From: Otis tarda
Taxonomy: Eukaryota > Chordata > Aves > Otidiformes > Otididae
Direction: 5' to 3'
Length of the DNA stretch: 64,000 nucleotides
NCBI GenBank assembly: GCA_026413225.1
Contig: CM048552.1
Location: forward strand, 186,778,053 to 186,842,052
In this document: positions 39,013-50,579 of the stretch, piece by piece
How the letters are laid out: every line of letters begins with the position of its first letter
How positions within the stretch are numbered: the first letter of the stretch is position 1
Notes under the pieces: model-generated
Databases searched by the model: none
What the model was told of the DNA's origin: nothing
Seen by the model: the letters and a program-made list of their open reading frames with translations, nothing else
Translations under genes and position numbers: made by a program

Positions 39013-40155
39013 AATCATAGAATCATAGAATAGTTTGAGTTGGAAGGGACCTATAAAGGCCCTCTAGTCCAACCCCCCTGGAAGAAGGAGAGACGTCTCC
39101 AACTAGATCAGGTTGCTGAGCCCTGACCAATCTGGCCTTGAATGTTTCCAGGGATGGGGCATCTACCACCTCTCTGGGCAACCTGTTCCAATGTTCTACC
39201 ACCTTCATTGTAAAAATTTTTTTCCTGATATCTAGTCTGAATCTACCTCCTTCTATTTTAAAATCATTACCCCTCGTCCTATCACAACAGGCTCTGCTAA
39301 AGAGTTTTTCCCCATCTTTCCTGTAGGCCCCCTTTAGGTACTGGAAGGCCACTATGAGGTCTCCCCAGAGCCTTCACTTCTCCAGACTGTACAGCCCCCA
39401 ACTCTCTCAGCCTGTCCTCATAGGAGAGGTGCTCCAGCCCTCTGATCATCTTTGTGGCCCTCCTCTGGACCTTCTCCAACTGGTCCAAGTCCTTCTTATG
39501 CTGAGGGCTCCAGAGCTGGATGCAGTACTCCAAGTGAGATCTGACGAGAGCAGAGTAGAGGGGAAGAATCACCTCCCTCTAGCTGCTGGCCACACTTCTC
39601 TTGATGCAGCCCAGAATGCGGTTGGCTTTCTGGGCTGCAAGCACACATTATCGGCTCATATTGAGCTTCTAATCCACCAGCACTCCCAAGTCCTTCCCTC
39701 AGGGCTGCTCTCAATCCATTCTCCGCCCAGCCTGTCTTTGTGCTTTGGATTGCCTCGACCCATGTGCAGGACCTTGTACTTGGCCTGGTTGAACTTCATG
39801 AGGTTGGCACGGGCCCACCTCTCCAGCCTGTCAAGGTGCCTCTGGATGGCATCCCTTCCCTCCAGTGTGTCAACCACACCACACAGCTTGGTGTTGTTAG
39901 TGAACTTGCTGAGGGTGCACTCTATCCCACTGTCTGTGTCACCGACAAAGATGTTGTACAGCACTGGTCCCAGTACTGACCCCTGAAGAACATCACTCGT
40001 CACCAGTCTCCACTTGGACATTGAGCCATTGACCCCAACTCTTTGAGCGCGGCCATCCAGCCAAGTCCTTATCAACCAAGTGGTCCTTCTGTCAGATCCG
40101 TTTCTCAGTTTAGAGACAAGGATAATTGTCATATAGTTATGGGTTAAAGCCATTT
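39013..40155 (-). mobile_element. CR1 LINE, 5'-truncated, about 1.1 kb
   Basis: This is the largest CR1 copy in the window. Read on the minus strand it enters in the reverse-transcriptase domain of ORF2, passes through the thumb and C-terminal region and the short 3' UTR, and ends in CTATGATTCTATGATT. It is 5'-truncated at about 40155 and therefore lacks ORF1, the endonuclease and the start of the polymerase. It lies in the same orientation as the other CR1 pieces at 37966, 43221 and 43981. Divergence is moderate and frames are interrupted, so the copy is inactive. Confidence 0.95.
39023..40153 (-). pseudogene. CR1 ORF2 (reverse transcriptase) remnant
   Basis: The coding remnant is split over three minus-strand frames. 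Codons at 40153-39656 cover the RT palm, with QGSVLGPVLYNIF (block 4-like) followed by LSKFTNNTKLCG. 39572-39297 carries [36 protein letters not shown] and a [13 protein letters not shown] thumb segment. 39352-39023 carries [23 protein letters not shown], and HWNRLPREVVDAPSLETFK near the normal C-terminus. The catalytic FADD box of CR1 reverse transcriptase reads FTNN (39893-39904), so both metal-binding aspartates are lost. The frame is broken between 39656 and 39572 and again at 39352-39297. In an intact CR1 this enzyme copies the element's RNA at a nicked target. This copy cannot do that. Confidence 0.93.
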
Positions 40156-42229
40156 GATTAGGAAAAAATTAGGTGAAAAATCTAAAGAGTCTTAGGACTG
40201 TCATACTGTCACATTGCTCCATATTCCTTGTCAGGTGCATGTAACTGCTTTAAAACATTCTTTATTACTCCCAAGCCACTGATGAAAAGTGAGCTGAATA
40301 GTGTACAGACTAGCTCTGATCACTGCAGAGCTCTCTGTCAGGTGCAACCATATGGAAAATTCACCTGCTGATAACTACTTTTGGATATGTCATTTAGCAA
40401 GCACTTGGTTCAGTTACTGCAGCCCTTAGTGACTGCGTATAATGCTAATTTTAGGGAGCTGAACACACCCTAGAAGTTCATGTATACTTCAGCTGGACAC
40501 TTAACAAGCTAATAAACACCAGTTCGACTTCATTCTTAGGATGACAAGACCATTTCCCTATGAAACTGTACGGATTACCAGTAATTATATCCTCATCTTC
40601 CCATTCTTTGGTGAATTGTTGCTTGTAAATGTTGTCCAGGATTAACATCCAGCTACCTAGATTTTGGCTACTTGTGCCACGTGGCCTGTCCTTTTTATGT
40701 TTTGACACATCACTGTATGCTTTGAGCCTGTGGCATGGCTCCAGCGCTCAAAGAGGCATCAAAATTGAATATAAGTTGGCCAATTACTGCCTTAAGCAGA
40801 GTCTAAGAACTTTAAGTGCACATTTTATAGGCCTCCTTATATAAAAATAATTATCTTTAGTAGATCTTCAACATCTTTCTTGTGGTGATGGAGTCAAGTG
40901 TTTCTTATCATATTCAGGTGATATGAAGGTGGTATTTGCATTTTACTGTGCTTTCCACACATAGGCCAGAACTAGCTGTCCAACACTTTTACTTCCTTGC
41001 GTATTTTTCTGCAAATCAGACATCATCTAGAATGATTTTTTTAAATGTTTCCTAAATATACTTTATTGTTATTATTAGGGGTAGTTTATCCTGATGTCTT
41101 TAGACTTCCATATCAATTTTCCATAATTCAGTTTCTAGTTTACATTAATTGCTCTTTTCCTTTCTCACCCTTCTGTCATATATTCCTCCTTTATTTCTAA
41201 CTTCATCTTTCGCTTCACCAAGATGGCCTTTTAGTCAATGTCATTATCTGTCTTGATTATGAGATGATGCTTTTGGCTACCTAAGGAACTCCATTTACCA
41301 TTAACATTTTTGTTTCTTAGTTCTGAATCTCCTGTCAATTTTGCTTCTAACTTTCTTTTTTTTTTTTCTTGGAAGGATCTTCTGCAGTATTGAATAAGTT
41401 TTGTATGCATAACTACACTTCTATAAAACTGTATTTAAGTGGTTGAAACTGACTTTTTTTGGCCCATGCTGATGTCCTTTTGATCAAGATTGCTGTTGTT
41501 GTTTACTGTCTGTAATTTTTAAATATAATTATGTGTAAAAGAGAATTGTATTCTGTGCAAGACATTTTTTATTAGAAAAATGTCATAGATATTTTAAAAA
41601 AATCCTGTTGATGCCTTGCTGTTGGATGTAGAGGGATCTCTTGTCTCCATCTGCTGAACTACAATTTTCATACTAGCCGTCCTGATCTCTGGTTTGACTC
41701 ATTGCTCTATCCGAAACCTTCACCTCTTTTTGACAATTCACTGCTGGCTGCTTGTTTTATGGAATTTGTCACCCAAGACATATGCTCTTGAGGGATTTTT
41801 TTTGTTTGTTTTGTTTTTTTAGTTCTTGCTCAGATTTTTTTTGAAAATGTGAGTGAGCTATGCACGATATTCCTGTGGGATGAGGGCTTATCCAGGCCAG
41901 AAGGAGCTGAGTGAAGAGGGCTTTGCAGCTCTTCCTCTCTCCCTTTTTTGGGCCCCTTCAGAATAATTTCAGTGAAGCAGTTAAACACTTTTCCCGCAAT
42001 TCCTGCTATGACATTTAGTTCATCGTTCATATTTACTGGGCCATGTGTGAGCTCCCCTATATGAATAATGAGGATGAATACCCCATGCGAAGTCCTGCGT
42101 ATAAATTTCTATACTGGCTTGCATCTTCGCTTATCATTCCTTTTTGTTATAAACTGTAAAAAGTGCCTGGATCTGGACTGTAAGCGGTTCCCCTCCTGCT
42201 ACTTCAAAAGAGCATATTATTCATGTAAT
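40156..42229. other. Gene-free AT-rich sequence
   Basis: I see no recognised gene or repeat. T-rich runs occur at 41355-41368 and 41788-41825. A 66-codon minus-strand frame at 41830-42030 has a protein-like composition but no motif, no convincing initiation or splice context and no known relative that I recall, so I do not call it. Confidence 0.5.
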
Positions 42230-42358
42230 AAGCAGGCTTAGTGCTGGACTTGACAAAACACTGGGAAATACACTGTTGGGCACAATTCTGAACTGGCAGG
42301 GAACTGGACTGGGTGACCTAATAGGGCTCTTTCATCTCCAGTTACTTATGATTTTCAA
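42230..42358 (+). mobile_element. Ancient CR1 3' end relic, plus strand
   Basis: The segment reads GCTGGACTTGACAAAACACTGG, then GGCAGGGAACTGGACTGGGTGACCTAATAGGG, then a CTTTCATCTCCAG block and a TTACTTATGATTTTCAATG end. This matches the layout of old CR1 3' ends (GGTTGGACAAACACCT, GGACTAGATGACCTCTTGAGGTCCCTTCCA, TTCTATGATTC) with strong decay. It lies opposite in orientation to the neighbouring CR1 fragments and is about as old as the one at 37966. Confidence 0.65.
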
Positions 42359-43220
42359 TGCTAATTAAAACCTCACTAGCTAGTGGGGAAGAACATCACA
42401 GCCAATTCAAATAACTTCTGTTAAAAACTTTCCTTCTGTTTATTTTTTTCCACTTGCCCACTTCAATTTTATACACATATCAGTTAAAAACACCCTTAAT
42501 TACAAAAGCGTCCAGCTCTAAAACTACAGGACAAACAAACAAAGCCATTTACACGTAGCAGCTTGTAATAAAAGTGTAAAGGCCGGGAAATAAATTATTT
42601 GGTTTTATTAAGGAAAAAGAAAGTAATTTCTCTAGTAGTACAGCTCTGAAGTACTACCCAGGTCTCCAGGTGTGCTGGGGTATGGCTGTGCTCTCAGCTC
42701 ACCTTCTGTCTGAGCTCTCCCTCGGCTGAGGCCAGATTTGGACACTGACGTGTGTCTGGTGGGGACATTTACCTTAATAAATTGGCCTTCAAACTTCTGC
42801 TGAGCAACAGCTTCGGCTCGATGGCTTGCCTGAGAAGGACAGCCTAAACCTAGTGGCTTTAGCCTCTTGTTCAAGTGTGCTGGATGTCCCAGATGTGGGC
42901 AGATGTTGGAGGCTCAGCTTCTCCTGAGCCCTGGGAGGATGATGAGGGGACCAGGGGGCCTGGCTCAGCCTCACTGGCCACAGCTGCTGGGGTTGCACAT
43001 AAGTGAGGTCTGGGTCTGGTGTCAGCCCAGTGATGGACATGCTGCAGGCGTTTACCCTCATGGGTTCACTCGCAAACCCAAATGATTTCATGTGTTTCCT
43101 CAACATGTCAAAATCCCTGAGAGGCTAGAGAAGACCCCTACAGAAAATCAGCCAAAAATTGCAAAACTGAATAGAGAGACTGCAACCATTAAAGAAACAT
43201 TAACACACAAGGGAACAAGG
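42359..43220. other. Unique spacer
   Basis: No gene or repeat is recognised. The part 42640-43110 is GC-richer and open in several frames on both strands without any motif. Confidence 0.45.
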
Positions 43221-43464
43221 ATCATAGAATAGTTTTGACTGGACAGGGCCTCTGAACAGGGTCAACTTTGAAGTCCAACCCTGTTAACAGAACAGTCAAA
43301 TTATGAATATCTTGAAAGACAGAGGCTCCACAGCCTCCTTGGGCAAATTGTGACAGCATCAGATCACCTTCACATGAGATCTTCCCTAATATCCAGATAG
43401 ATTTTGCAATGTGTTGCTGCTTGTGTCCATTGCCCATCCTTTCACTGTGCACTTCTGAGAAGAG
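43221..43464 (-). mobile_element. CR1 LINE 3' end fragment, diverged
   Basis: On the plus strand the segment begins ATCATAGAATAGTTTTGACTGG (the antisense CR1 tail) and continues AGTCCAACCCTGTTAACAG, AGGCTCCACAGCCTCCTTGGGCAA, TGTGTCCATTGCCCATCCTTTCACTGTGCACTTCTGAGAAGAG. That last block is the antisense of the CR1 ORF2 end encoding the conserved CCTGTCACTGGGCACCACTGAGAAGAG stretch. It is 5'-truncated at about 240 bp, with indels throughout. It is older than the copy at 39013 and from another subfamily. Confidence 0.85.
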
Positions 43465-43980
43465 TAAAAATGTTGAGGTAAGTAATAATAAAAAATCAAA
43501 ATAGTAATATGTAATAATAAACATAAAATAAAAGAATTCAGACAACCTGTTTACTACCTGGAAACTTTCTATTTAAAGAGAAATGTCCCCAAGTGGCTGT
43601 TACCACTGCAATGACACACTACCTAGGAACAGTGGACCAGTGTTTACATTTACCTTGCTAAAGAAGATGTCAAAACTGCAAAGTGTGAGACCAATTAAGA
43701 AATAATACAGCAGATTACAGTCAATCACAGGAGATAATTAATTTTGTTTCCAAGAGTGATAGCTGCCTTCACTCCAGGGGTATGTTCAGCATTTTGAGAA
43801 ATTTATGCCAAAATATGGATATATTTGTTTTAAAAACTGATCTCAAGCTGCAAGTTTTTTGGACATCTTATCCTAATGCATTCAGACTTGTAAATCACTC
43901 TCAGCTCCTCGAATAGAAAACAGGCTCCTTGAATTGCCCCCAGAACTGACCGTAACTCCAGGGGATCCGAGGATGATAGT
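43465..43980. other. Unique spacer between CR1 pieces
   Basis: About 500 bp without a gene or a repeat I recognise. Confidence 0.5.
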
Positions 43981-44038
43981 AGAATCATAGAATCATAGCA
44001 GTTGGAAAAGACCTCTACAATCATCAAGTCCAACCATA
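43981..44038 (-). mobile_element. Very short CR1 tail fragment
   Basis: AGAATCATAGAATCATAGC, then GTTGGAAAAGACCTCTAC and AATCATCAAGTCCAACCAT, is the antisense 3' terminus of a CR1 subfamily whose tail reads GTTGGACTTGATGATC. Only about 58 bp can be assigned. The sequence beyond 44038 does not continue as CR1, so this is an extreme 5' truncation. Confidence 0.85.
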
Positions 44039-44281
44039 GTAAGTGGTTGTTCATGCTTCTGAAGTTAGCTGGGATGAATCCAGCCCTGGTGACCACCTCA
44101 TGGAATGGATCCACATGGGGAGAAGGGAAATGGGAGCACAGCCCTGCTTGCTGTGGTGTGCTGCCTAAAACCATCAGGATAGATAAGTTATGGTCTTTGT
44201 GAAGTGTCTGAAATAAAAAAGGGATAAAGAACTCAGGTTCCCCTGAGACAAGAATTGTTGCCTTTTCTGCAAAAGAAAAAA

Positions 44282-44310
44282 AAACTATTTGGGCTTAAAC
44301 CAAATAGTTT
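44282..44310. repeat. Perfect 11-bp hairpin with 7-base loop
   Basis: AAACTATTTGG at 44282-44292 is the exact reverse complement of CCAAATAGTTT at 44300-44310. The loop is GCTTAAA. It lies in AT-rich sequence and no transcript or terminator function is indicated. Confidence 0.85.
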
Positions 44311-45186
44311 GGTTGGTTGCAGAATGTAATCTTTGGACTGGAGGATGTTCACTGCTGTATTTAACAAGTTTTGAGGTTTTTTGTTTGTTTTTAAATTTTG
44401 GTCAAATTTGAAACAATGAATGCTGTTTCGAAAAAAAGACATTATGTTTAAAAAACTTTATCCTTTTTTTTTTTCCCAGCAGAAATTCAATTAGACAAAT
44501 TCAACTCAAATTAGTTTTTGCTCTTCTGAAGCAAATACGTTTCTTGTCAAAAAGAAATATTGTCTGACTCTGACAAGGAAATCCCAAGGAAAGTGGAACA
44601 TACGGAATGGACATCCTGTAAGAAGATAACTTCCAGACAGAGATGTTTTTGGAGACGTGGGATACACAGTGAATATGTATGGAGAGCCTCCATTTGCATG
44701 GGGAACTGTTGACTGTTGATAAAGGCTGAGGACAAATGACTGAGAAAGAGTCAAAGCTTGTTTTACTTGTCAAGAAAATAAAAAACTGGCAGTGGATTAA
44801 CAAGTGTTGTATAGGTGTTTGCCATTTGCAAAAACAGTGGCGAGACTCCAAGAGGGTGGGAAATGTGGCTCAATTGACCAGAAATAGGCAGTAGCAGGTG
44901 CCAGTTGTGTGCAGGCTGCAGGAGGTGCAAGGTGAGTAGTGAAGCCAACTGGGCAGGGGAAAGCACACAAGACGGTAGCTGGTTACGGCTGAGGGTAACA
45001 CTGTCGTCTCATGTGTGGGACATAACGCTGACAGCGGGTCTGGACTAATGTTTCTGTACCATCCCAGATTCTCTGAATGTTGTCTTCAGCAAAGCACTTT
45101 TGATTGACACACCAAGAGTAGTGAGTCTGTAACTGAGCAGAACCCACAAAGGTCTACAGAGCCCAGGAGCTCTTTAGCGCAGGGGG

Positions 45187-45335
45187 TCTTTCAGACCATC
45201 AGAGTGAGCTGGTAGGGTTGTTTTGGCACAGAGTGGGTTCTTCAGACAGCAGGTGGGATGGTAGGGGCAATTTGGTATACAGAGTCCTTCAGACCATCAG
45301 GTGTGACAGTAGGGAAGAGCTGTCCATCAGGAGGT
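45187..45335. repeat. Three-copy minisatellite, about 47-51 bp unit
   Basis: Three imperfect tandem units each start with TTCAGAC and contain GGTAGGG- or AGTAGGG-type words. The shared CTTCAG/TTTCAG anchors are at 45189, 45240 and 45287, so the units are 51 and 47 bp. Units 1 and 3 both read TTCAGACCATCAG, while unit 2 reads TTCAGACAGCAGG. Confidence 0.7.
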
Positions 45336-47878
45336 ATCCAGGGGTCGAAAACTGTCTAAGCACTGTGGTGGATTCTGCTGATGATTTCTCTGAGACACCA
45401 TTCTCTACCTTGTTGGGATGGTGGTGGCCTTCCCTATTGTGTGGGTTGCTTTAAGGGTGAATTTAGTAAAGACTGTACTCTCATACTAATGGGGCTGGAA
45501 TCATACAGGTTCCTTTGACATCTGAAAGATGTTACATCAAAACTACAGAACACTTCAGGGTGCACTTGAGAAACTAAGTGGTTTTGCTCAAGATAGATTT
45601 GAAAATAATAAACATGATGGAGAGGGCTACTTTTTTTGCAGGAAGATACACTGGCTATGAAAGGTATGGAAAACAAGCATGCCCTGGGGTTCACTGGGCA
45701 TATGCAGGCCCCCAGCTGAACAGTGGTTCATAGGAACAACAGCTATATCTTACAGTGTATTACGTGCAATTAATTTCTATTTTTATTTTCTTTAATTCTT
45801 GTCTACTTTTAAAAAATTGCCTGTAACTATTCTCTGTGGTAGTTTAGAAAGGACCATAAACTTACACTTTCTAGCAGCCTGAATTTATAAACGGTCACAG
45901 TTTATATGTTGTTGGACAAGAAATATCTGGTTCTTCATAGTTTTTTAGTCTTCTGTTATACTCAAAGTGATGAATTTGTGCATATTCTGAACAGGAGTAG
46001 GATGAACAAGTTGGCAATTGCCTGTTAAATAAATATATGTTGGAAGGAGAGCCAGACTGGAAAGGAGTTTGTATTAGACAGTATCCTAAAAAAAAAAAAA
46101 CCAACAAAAAAAAATCAACACTTGTATTTCACTTTATTCTGTTTGTAGATATTTTTGGATGGATTATAATTGTTATTCTCATAAAAGAGTTTCTCTTAGC
46201 GGATTCTCAGTCAAGTTGTTAATATCATCTGCGTGGTGATGGCCATCTTCTGTAGAAATATGAAAGTCGGAAATTCAATGGAAAGAAAACATTTCTTCTG
46301 TTCCAGGATGTGGGCAAACTTTTATGGGTGAAATAGAGCTGAAGGGCAAGAAATGTATACATTTTTTGGCCTGTCCCTCCGATATATCCATTGATTTATG
46401 TCAGGAAGGCAGCAGAATATGTTCCCATGACTTTACAAGCCCGCATGGGAAAAGGAGAACATTTTCATTTAAATTAAAAAGATAGAATTAACCCTACTTG
46501 GAGAGGGTTGAAAGTTATTGCAACCACTGATGTGTGACCCGAGGTAAGAATCACACAAGTTCTCTTGAGAGTTTTGTGCACTTTTAAAAAATTTCAATTT
46601 GGATGCTGGGTTGGACACAGAAGCTACACGTTTTAATATTGGTAGTGTCTGCTCCCAACCAAGACACGTCTGTGTGAGCCTGCTCATCTCTCACGCAGAT
46701 CAGGATGTGTAACATTACCCTGGCAGATGTAGGAAGAAATATATCTTGGAGTGATTTTTTAATTTTTTTCACAAAGAAATTGAGTTGTTTTGAAAATGGA
46801 TGTGACCTAAACAGAGACCTTCAGAGATGGATGTCTTCACAGGTGATTTGACATGGAAAGGGGAAAGACCTACCTTTTGTTTTAAAAGGTACTTCTGGTG
46901 CTCCTAAGCTGCATGTCTCTGACTTCACAGCTTCACAGTGGCCACTGGAGTTGATCTTGGACTGGGAGACAGTCTATATTATGTCTGGGACAACTGGGCA
47001 TACCCCAACAAAAATAGCTCTTACGCGTTTTTAAAGTGTTTTACTAGAGGGCAGGGGATTTAAAGGAGGGAGAAGGGTTGATTTTGTCCAGAGAAATGCT
47101 CGTTTACAGCCTGCAGCCAGCTGGATGCTTGATGGGCTGCTTCAAATTGGAAAGAAGGGAATAAAAGAATTATCCTTCCCTAAAAATTAAGGGTCCTAAA
47201 TTGATTTCACTTAACTTCCAGCCTAAATGGAGTGACTTATGATTTATAGTAAGGTGAGATCAGAATCAGACCTGAAATCTTGGTTTTTTTTTGTAGGAAC
47301 TATTTTCTTCTCTAGATGTCATGGACCTTTCTGGGTCCCATCTGTTCAGGGGTGTCTGCAGCATTACTCCATAGACAGGGTATTTTTCTGGGCAGAGATT
47401 TCATTCCACTGATCATTCACCAGCCTTAGTGATACTGAACTTACACAGTCTATTTAAGTTCACATTTTGGGGTAAGTTGGCTAGCGCGTGCTTTCCTATG
47501 GCCTTTAAAAAAGATTTTTAGTGGTAGTGCTTGCTAAAAGAGCCAGATTTCCGGCCCTGGAAAGCAGCTTGCTCTGGTATAACACATTGCTATAGATCTG
47601 GAAGTTTTCTTTATATTGCTGTCATATCGGAGATTTGATGTGGAAAGGATAGTTTGTGAAGAAAAAAGATAAACTGATCATCAATTTTCTGCCTCTTCAC
47701 CAAGACTGCTGACTTGTGCTTTAATTCCAGCAGCTCTTCACTGATAGCTGTTGTTCAACTGGAAAAAATCATCCTTTGGGAGACATGATTTGCCCAGGAC
47801 AAAATCAACTCAAGTAGTCGTTCCACAAATAGCTTTCAGGATGCTTCCCTGGTCAGATTTATGTGTCTGCTACATCTC

Positions 47879-47903
47879 TTTCCTTCATGTTACATGAAGG
47901 AAA
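47879..47903. repeat. 25-bp perfect palindrome (12-bp arms)
   Basis: TTTCCTTCATGT at 47879-47890 and ACATGAAGGAAA at 47892-47903 are exact reverse complements around a single T at 47891. The TTTCC/GGAAA outer ends resemble half sites for ETS or STAT-class factors, but that is only a resemblance. Confidence 0.9.
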
Positions 47904-50579
47904 TGCAATGCAGTAGGGCTGTACTAGGGAATAAGGTGTCTGGAGCGCATTGGAGAGGTCAGCAGAGATGCAGGGGTAGAGGGATGCACACGACTGCTAA
48001 CCGAGGTGCTTCAGAAAGCTGTTTTCTCACTCTCTATTACACAACTTTTATAGAAAGCAATCAGACCAGATAATTTAATCACAATAGCTTTGAGTCAATA
48101 CATCACATTAATGTATATAGCTACCTCTCCTCAAAGTATCTGTGCAGCTCACTGTGGTTCAAGTAGAGCTCCAAACTGTGACGGACAGTGTACTTAAAAA
48201 TGTATGGACCCACCCAGAGGTGAGGGTTGTCATAGCCTGGAAGTTTTTGTGTGCATTCCCACCCCTCCAGGATCAGCTGACATACCACTCTCTGCTGATG
48301 AGGGTTGGAGACTAAGGCCCAGAGATGCAAATGAGCAGCTGAGGGTTCAGTAGCTTAAAGAGAAAATATGGTAGAATTTAGATACCCAAATCTCAGAGGA
48401 GGATCCTCAAAACTTGCACCCTGTTCTTTACTGTTATAAGTACTATTGCTCCCATCTTGTCAGGGTTGGGTAGTGTGGTGCCTGCTTCATCACTCGATAC
48501 AGGAGATGTCCCTCTAGATATTAAGAGGACCATGGTCTGATATGTGTACTGGGTGGATGGACAGTTTGTTTCCACTGGCCCTGAAGGGATCTGTGCATAC
48601 AGCTTGCATCTCTCAGCACAGCACCTCCATCTCTGCTGGTGCAGGAGGCCATCAGCGAGTTTCCTCCATCTCCCCTGATCAGGCTGCAGGAAGAAATGCA
48701 AGAGTTGTGCCACAGAAGGAGGGTGCTTCTCCCTGCAGCCTGGGGATTAGATCTCTTGGCTGAAGGCTCAGGGCTCTGGGGTGACTTACTCCTTTGGCAT
48801 TACATGATTATTGGATAAAATCTATGAACTGTTTGGGAATGGAGGGTACACTCTGGATGCTTCTGTATTTGTTTTTAGCATTAGCCATTGGAGATGTCTA
48901 TGGGTAGGATTCATCTCCTCTAACTGCAGATGTCTACATCTGAGCAGAGCAGAGGTGGATATAGATATTGTCTGACACTGTGATGAGATTTGCCAGATGC
49001 GTTGGGTGACACGCACCATTATGCCCATGCACAGATCAGAGTAAGTGAGGAGAAACAGACCTTCTCTGTATTTCTGTTCTCTGCTCGTTACTGGATAATT
49101 GCCAGGTATGTTCACACAATTAATTCTGAGTTAATGCAGTAGAGCAGCCTCTTTCAGTCTAGCAACCACCTCACCCTTCAGTAAAAAAAAGAAAAACCAA
49201 AAAACCTACTGCCATCTTGTGTCCCACTGGTGTTTACCAGTTGTAAGGAGAAGAGGGAAAGAGAGAGAAAGTATTCAGTATCCAGATACACAATATGATG
49301 CTATTTTACTGAAGCCTGTTATTTTAAGAAACAAATTAATCAGGAGAATTTGGGACCCTGAGGATGATCCTCATGGGAACTGACAACAGTAGGAAACCAG
49401 CTCTGACCTTTGTCTCCTGGCAAACTCTTGTGCACCCACTGGTTGCATGGAAAACAGTGACTATTTCGCTTTGCAAACACACTGTTTTGCAATGGTTTTG
49501 CAGACTACTCCCAACTGTGGTGCTCATCCCAGTCATCTGCGGGCTGCAGACTGAGTGAGAGCACAGCAAAGGACTTTTTTTGAAATCAATAGTTCAAGAG
49601 TTGATCTGGATGAAAATTTGTGTTGTTTTTTCCTGCTGAAAATGCACTTTTAAGTCATTAAAATTTTCTGACAGGGAAAGGAGAAAAACAATAAAAACTT
49701 TTTGACTCAATATTTGGAAAAAAAAATATTTAGTTTGTTTTGAGATTTCTATTTTTAAAGGCTGACCTAGCCTTAATTAAAAAATAATAAAGTACTTCCC
49801 TTTCCTCTCTCCACTCCCCAGGAAAACAAAAGGCTTTGTATTTACTTTTGTTTGATAGAAACCTTTTGTTAGATTGAAGTTTTGAAGTGCTTTGTTTTGG
49901 GTGGAGACACTGAAAATTATTTGGTTTTGGTCAACCCCAAACAATTTTTGGCCAGTGAGATGAAAAAAAAGCAATTATTTGCTTAGTTCTTGTCATGAGT
50001 TTGAATCCTGATGCTGCAAGCATGCAAAAAAAATGTTCTGCGTTGTGTTTCGGCCGGACACGAATGTCTTCAGTGGTGACTTAGCCAGACCTCTCCTGTG
50101 AAGGAACAGCATTTGTTGAACAGTTGTGGGAAATCAGACAGAGCTGTAGGCAGTAAGATGTCCATCCTTCCCTTTGAGCCTTTTGAGGTCTACAGGCTGA
50201 GGCAGCCTTGGGAGATCCTCTGTTGGGTGTTAGATCTATGGGCAGTATCCACTGGGAGGGATCCCAGCCTGACAAACAAATCCCAGGTGGTCCTAGAGAA
50301 AGTGAGCAGACCTACATGAGGCTGATGAGTGGATGATTCAGATGCAAGGGCTAATTTGCCTTTTGATTAGAAGCTACTGTGGAAGCAATTTTAAGGAGCT
50401 TTCTCCATACAATTAGCTTTCGCCTCTCGTGTTCATTTATAATTATGACTATTGTAGACGATGCCACATTTTGAGATCAGGGGTGTATGGACCATATTAT
50501 TCTTTGGAAAGGTGTCTACATGTTCTTGCTTTAACTCACAAACTTGGCTCATCACTGAAAAATTGGGTACACACATACA

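Larger units (their letters stand above)
44039..50579. other. Gene-free unique sequence
   Basis: I recognise no gene. Features listed separately are a hairpin at 44282, a minisatellite at 45187 and a palindrome at 47879. The stretches 44230-44540 and 49600-49990 are rich in TTTTGGTCAAA and AAATTT words, which recall a degenerate AT-rich ancient repeat seen in reptile genomes. They are too decayed for me to call. Confidence 0.5.

Noticed and set aside
39354..39986. 210-codon plus-strand open frame
   Set aside because: It is the antisense shadow of the CR1 ORF2 remnant, whose minus-strand translation shows clear RT motifs.
41830..42030. 66-codon minus-strand frame with protein-like composition, considered as an exon
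   Set aside because: No convincing splice sites, no start context and no known relative. Composition alone is not enough.
47879..47903. Palindrome considered as a microRNA precursor
   Set aside because: The arms are only 12 bp with a 1-base centre, far too short for a pre-miRNA. The hairpins at 44282 and 56103 fail for the same reason.
48305..48345. ACTAAGGCCCAGAGATGCAAA-like match to antisense MIR
   Set aside because: Only one short block matches, without the collinear neighbours seen at 20020.
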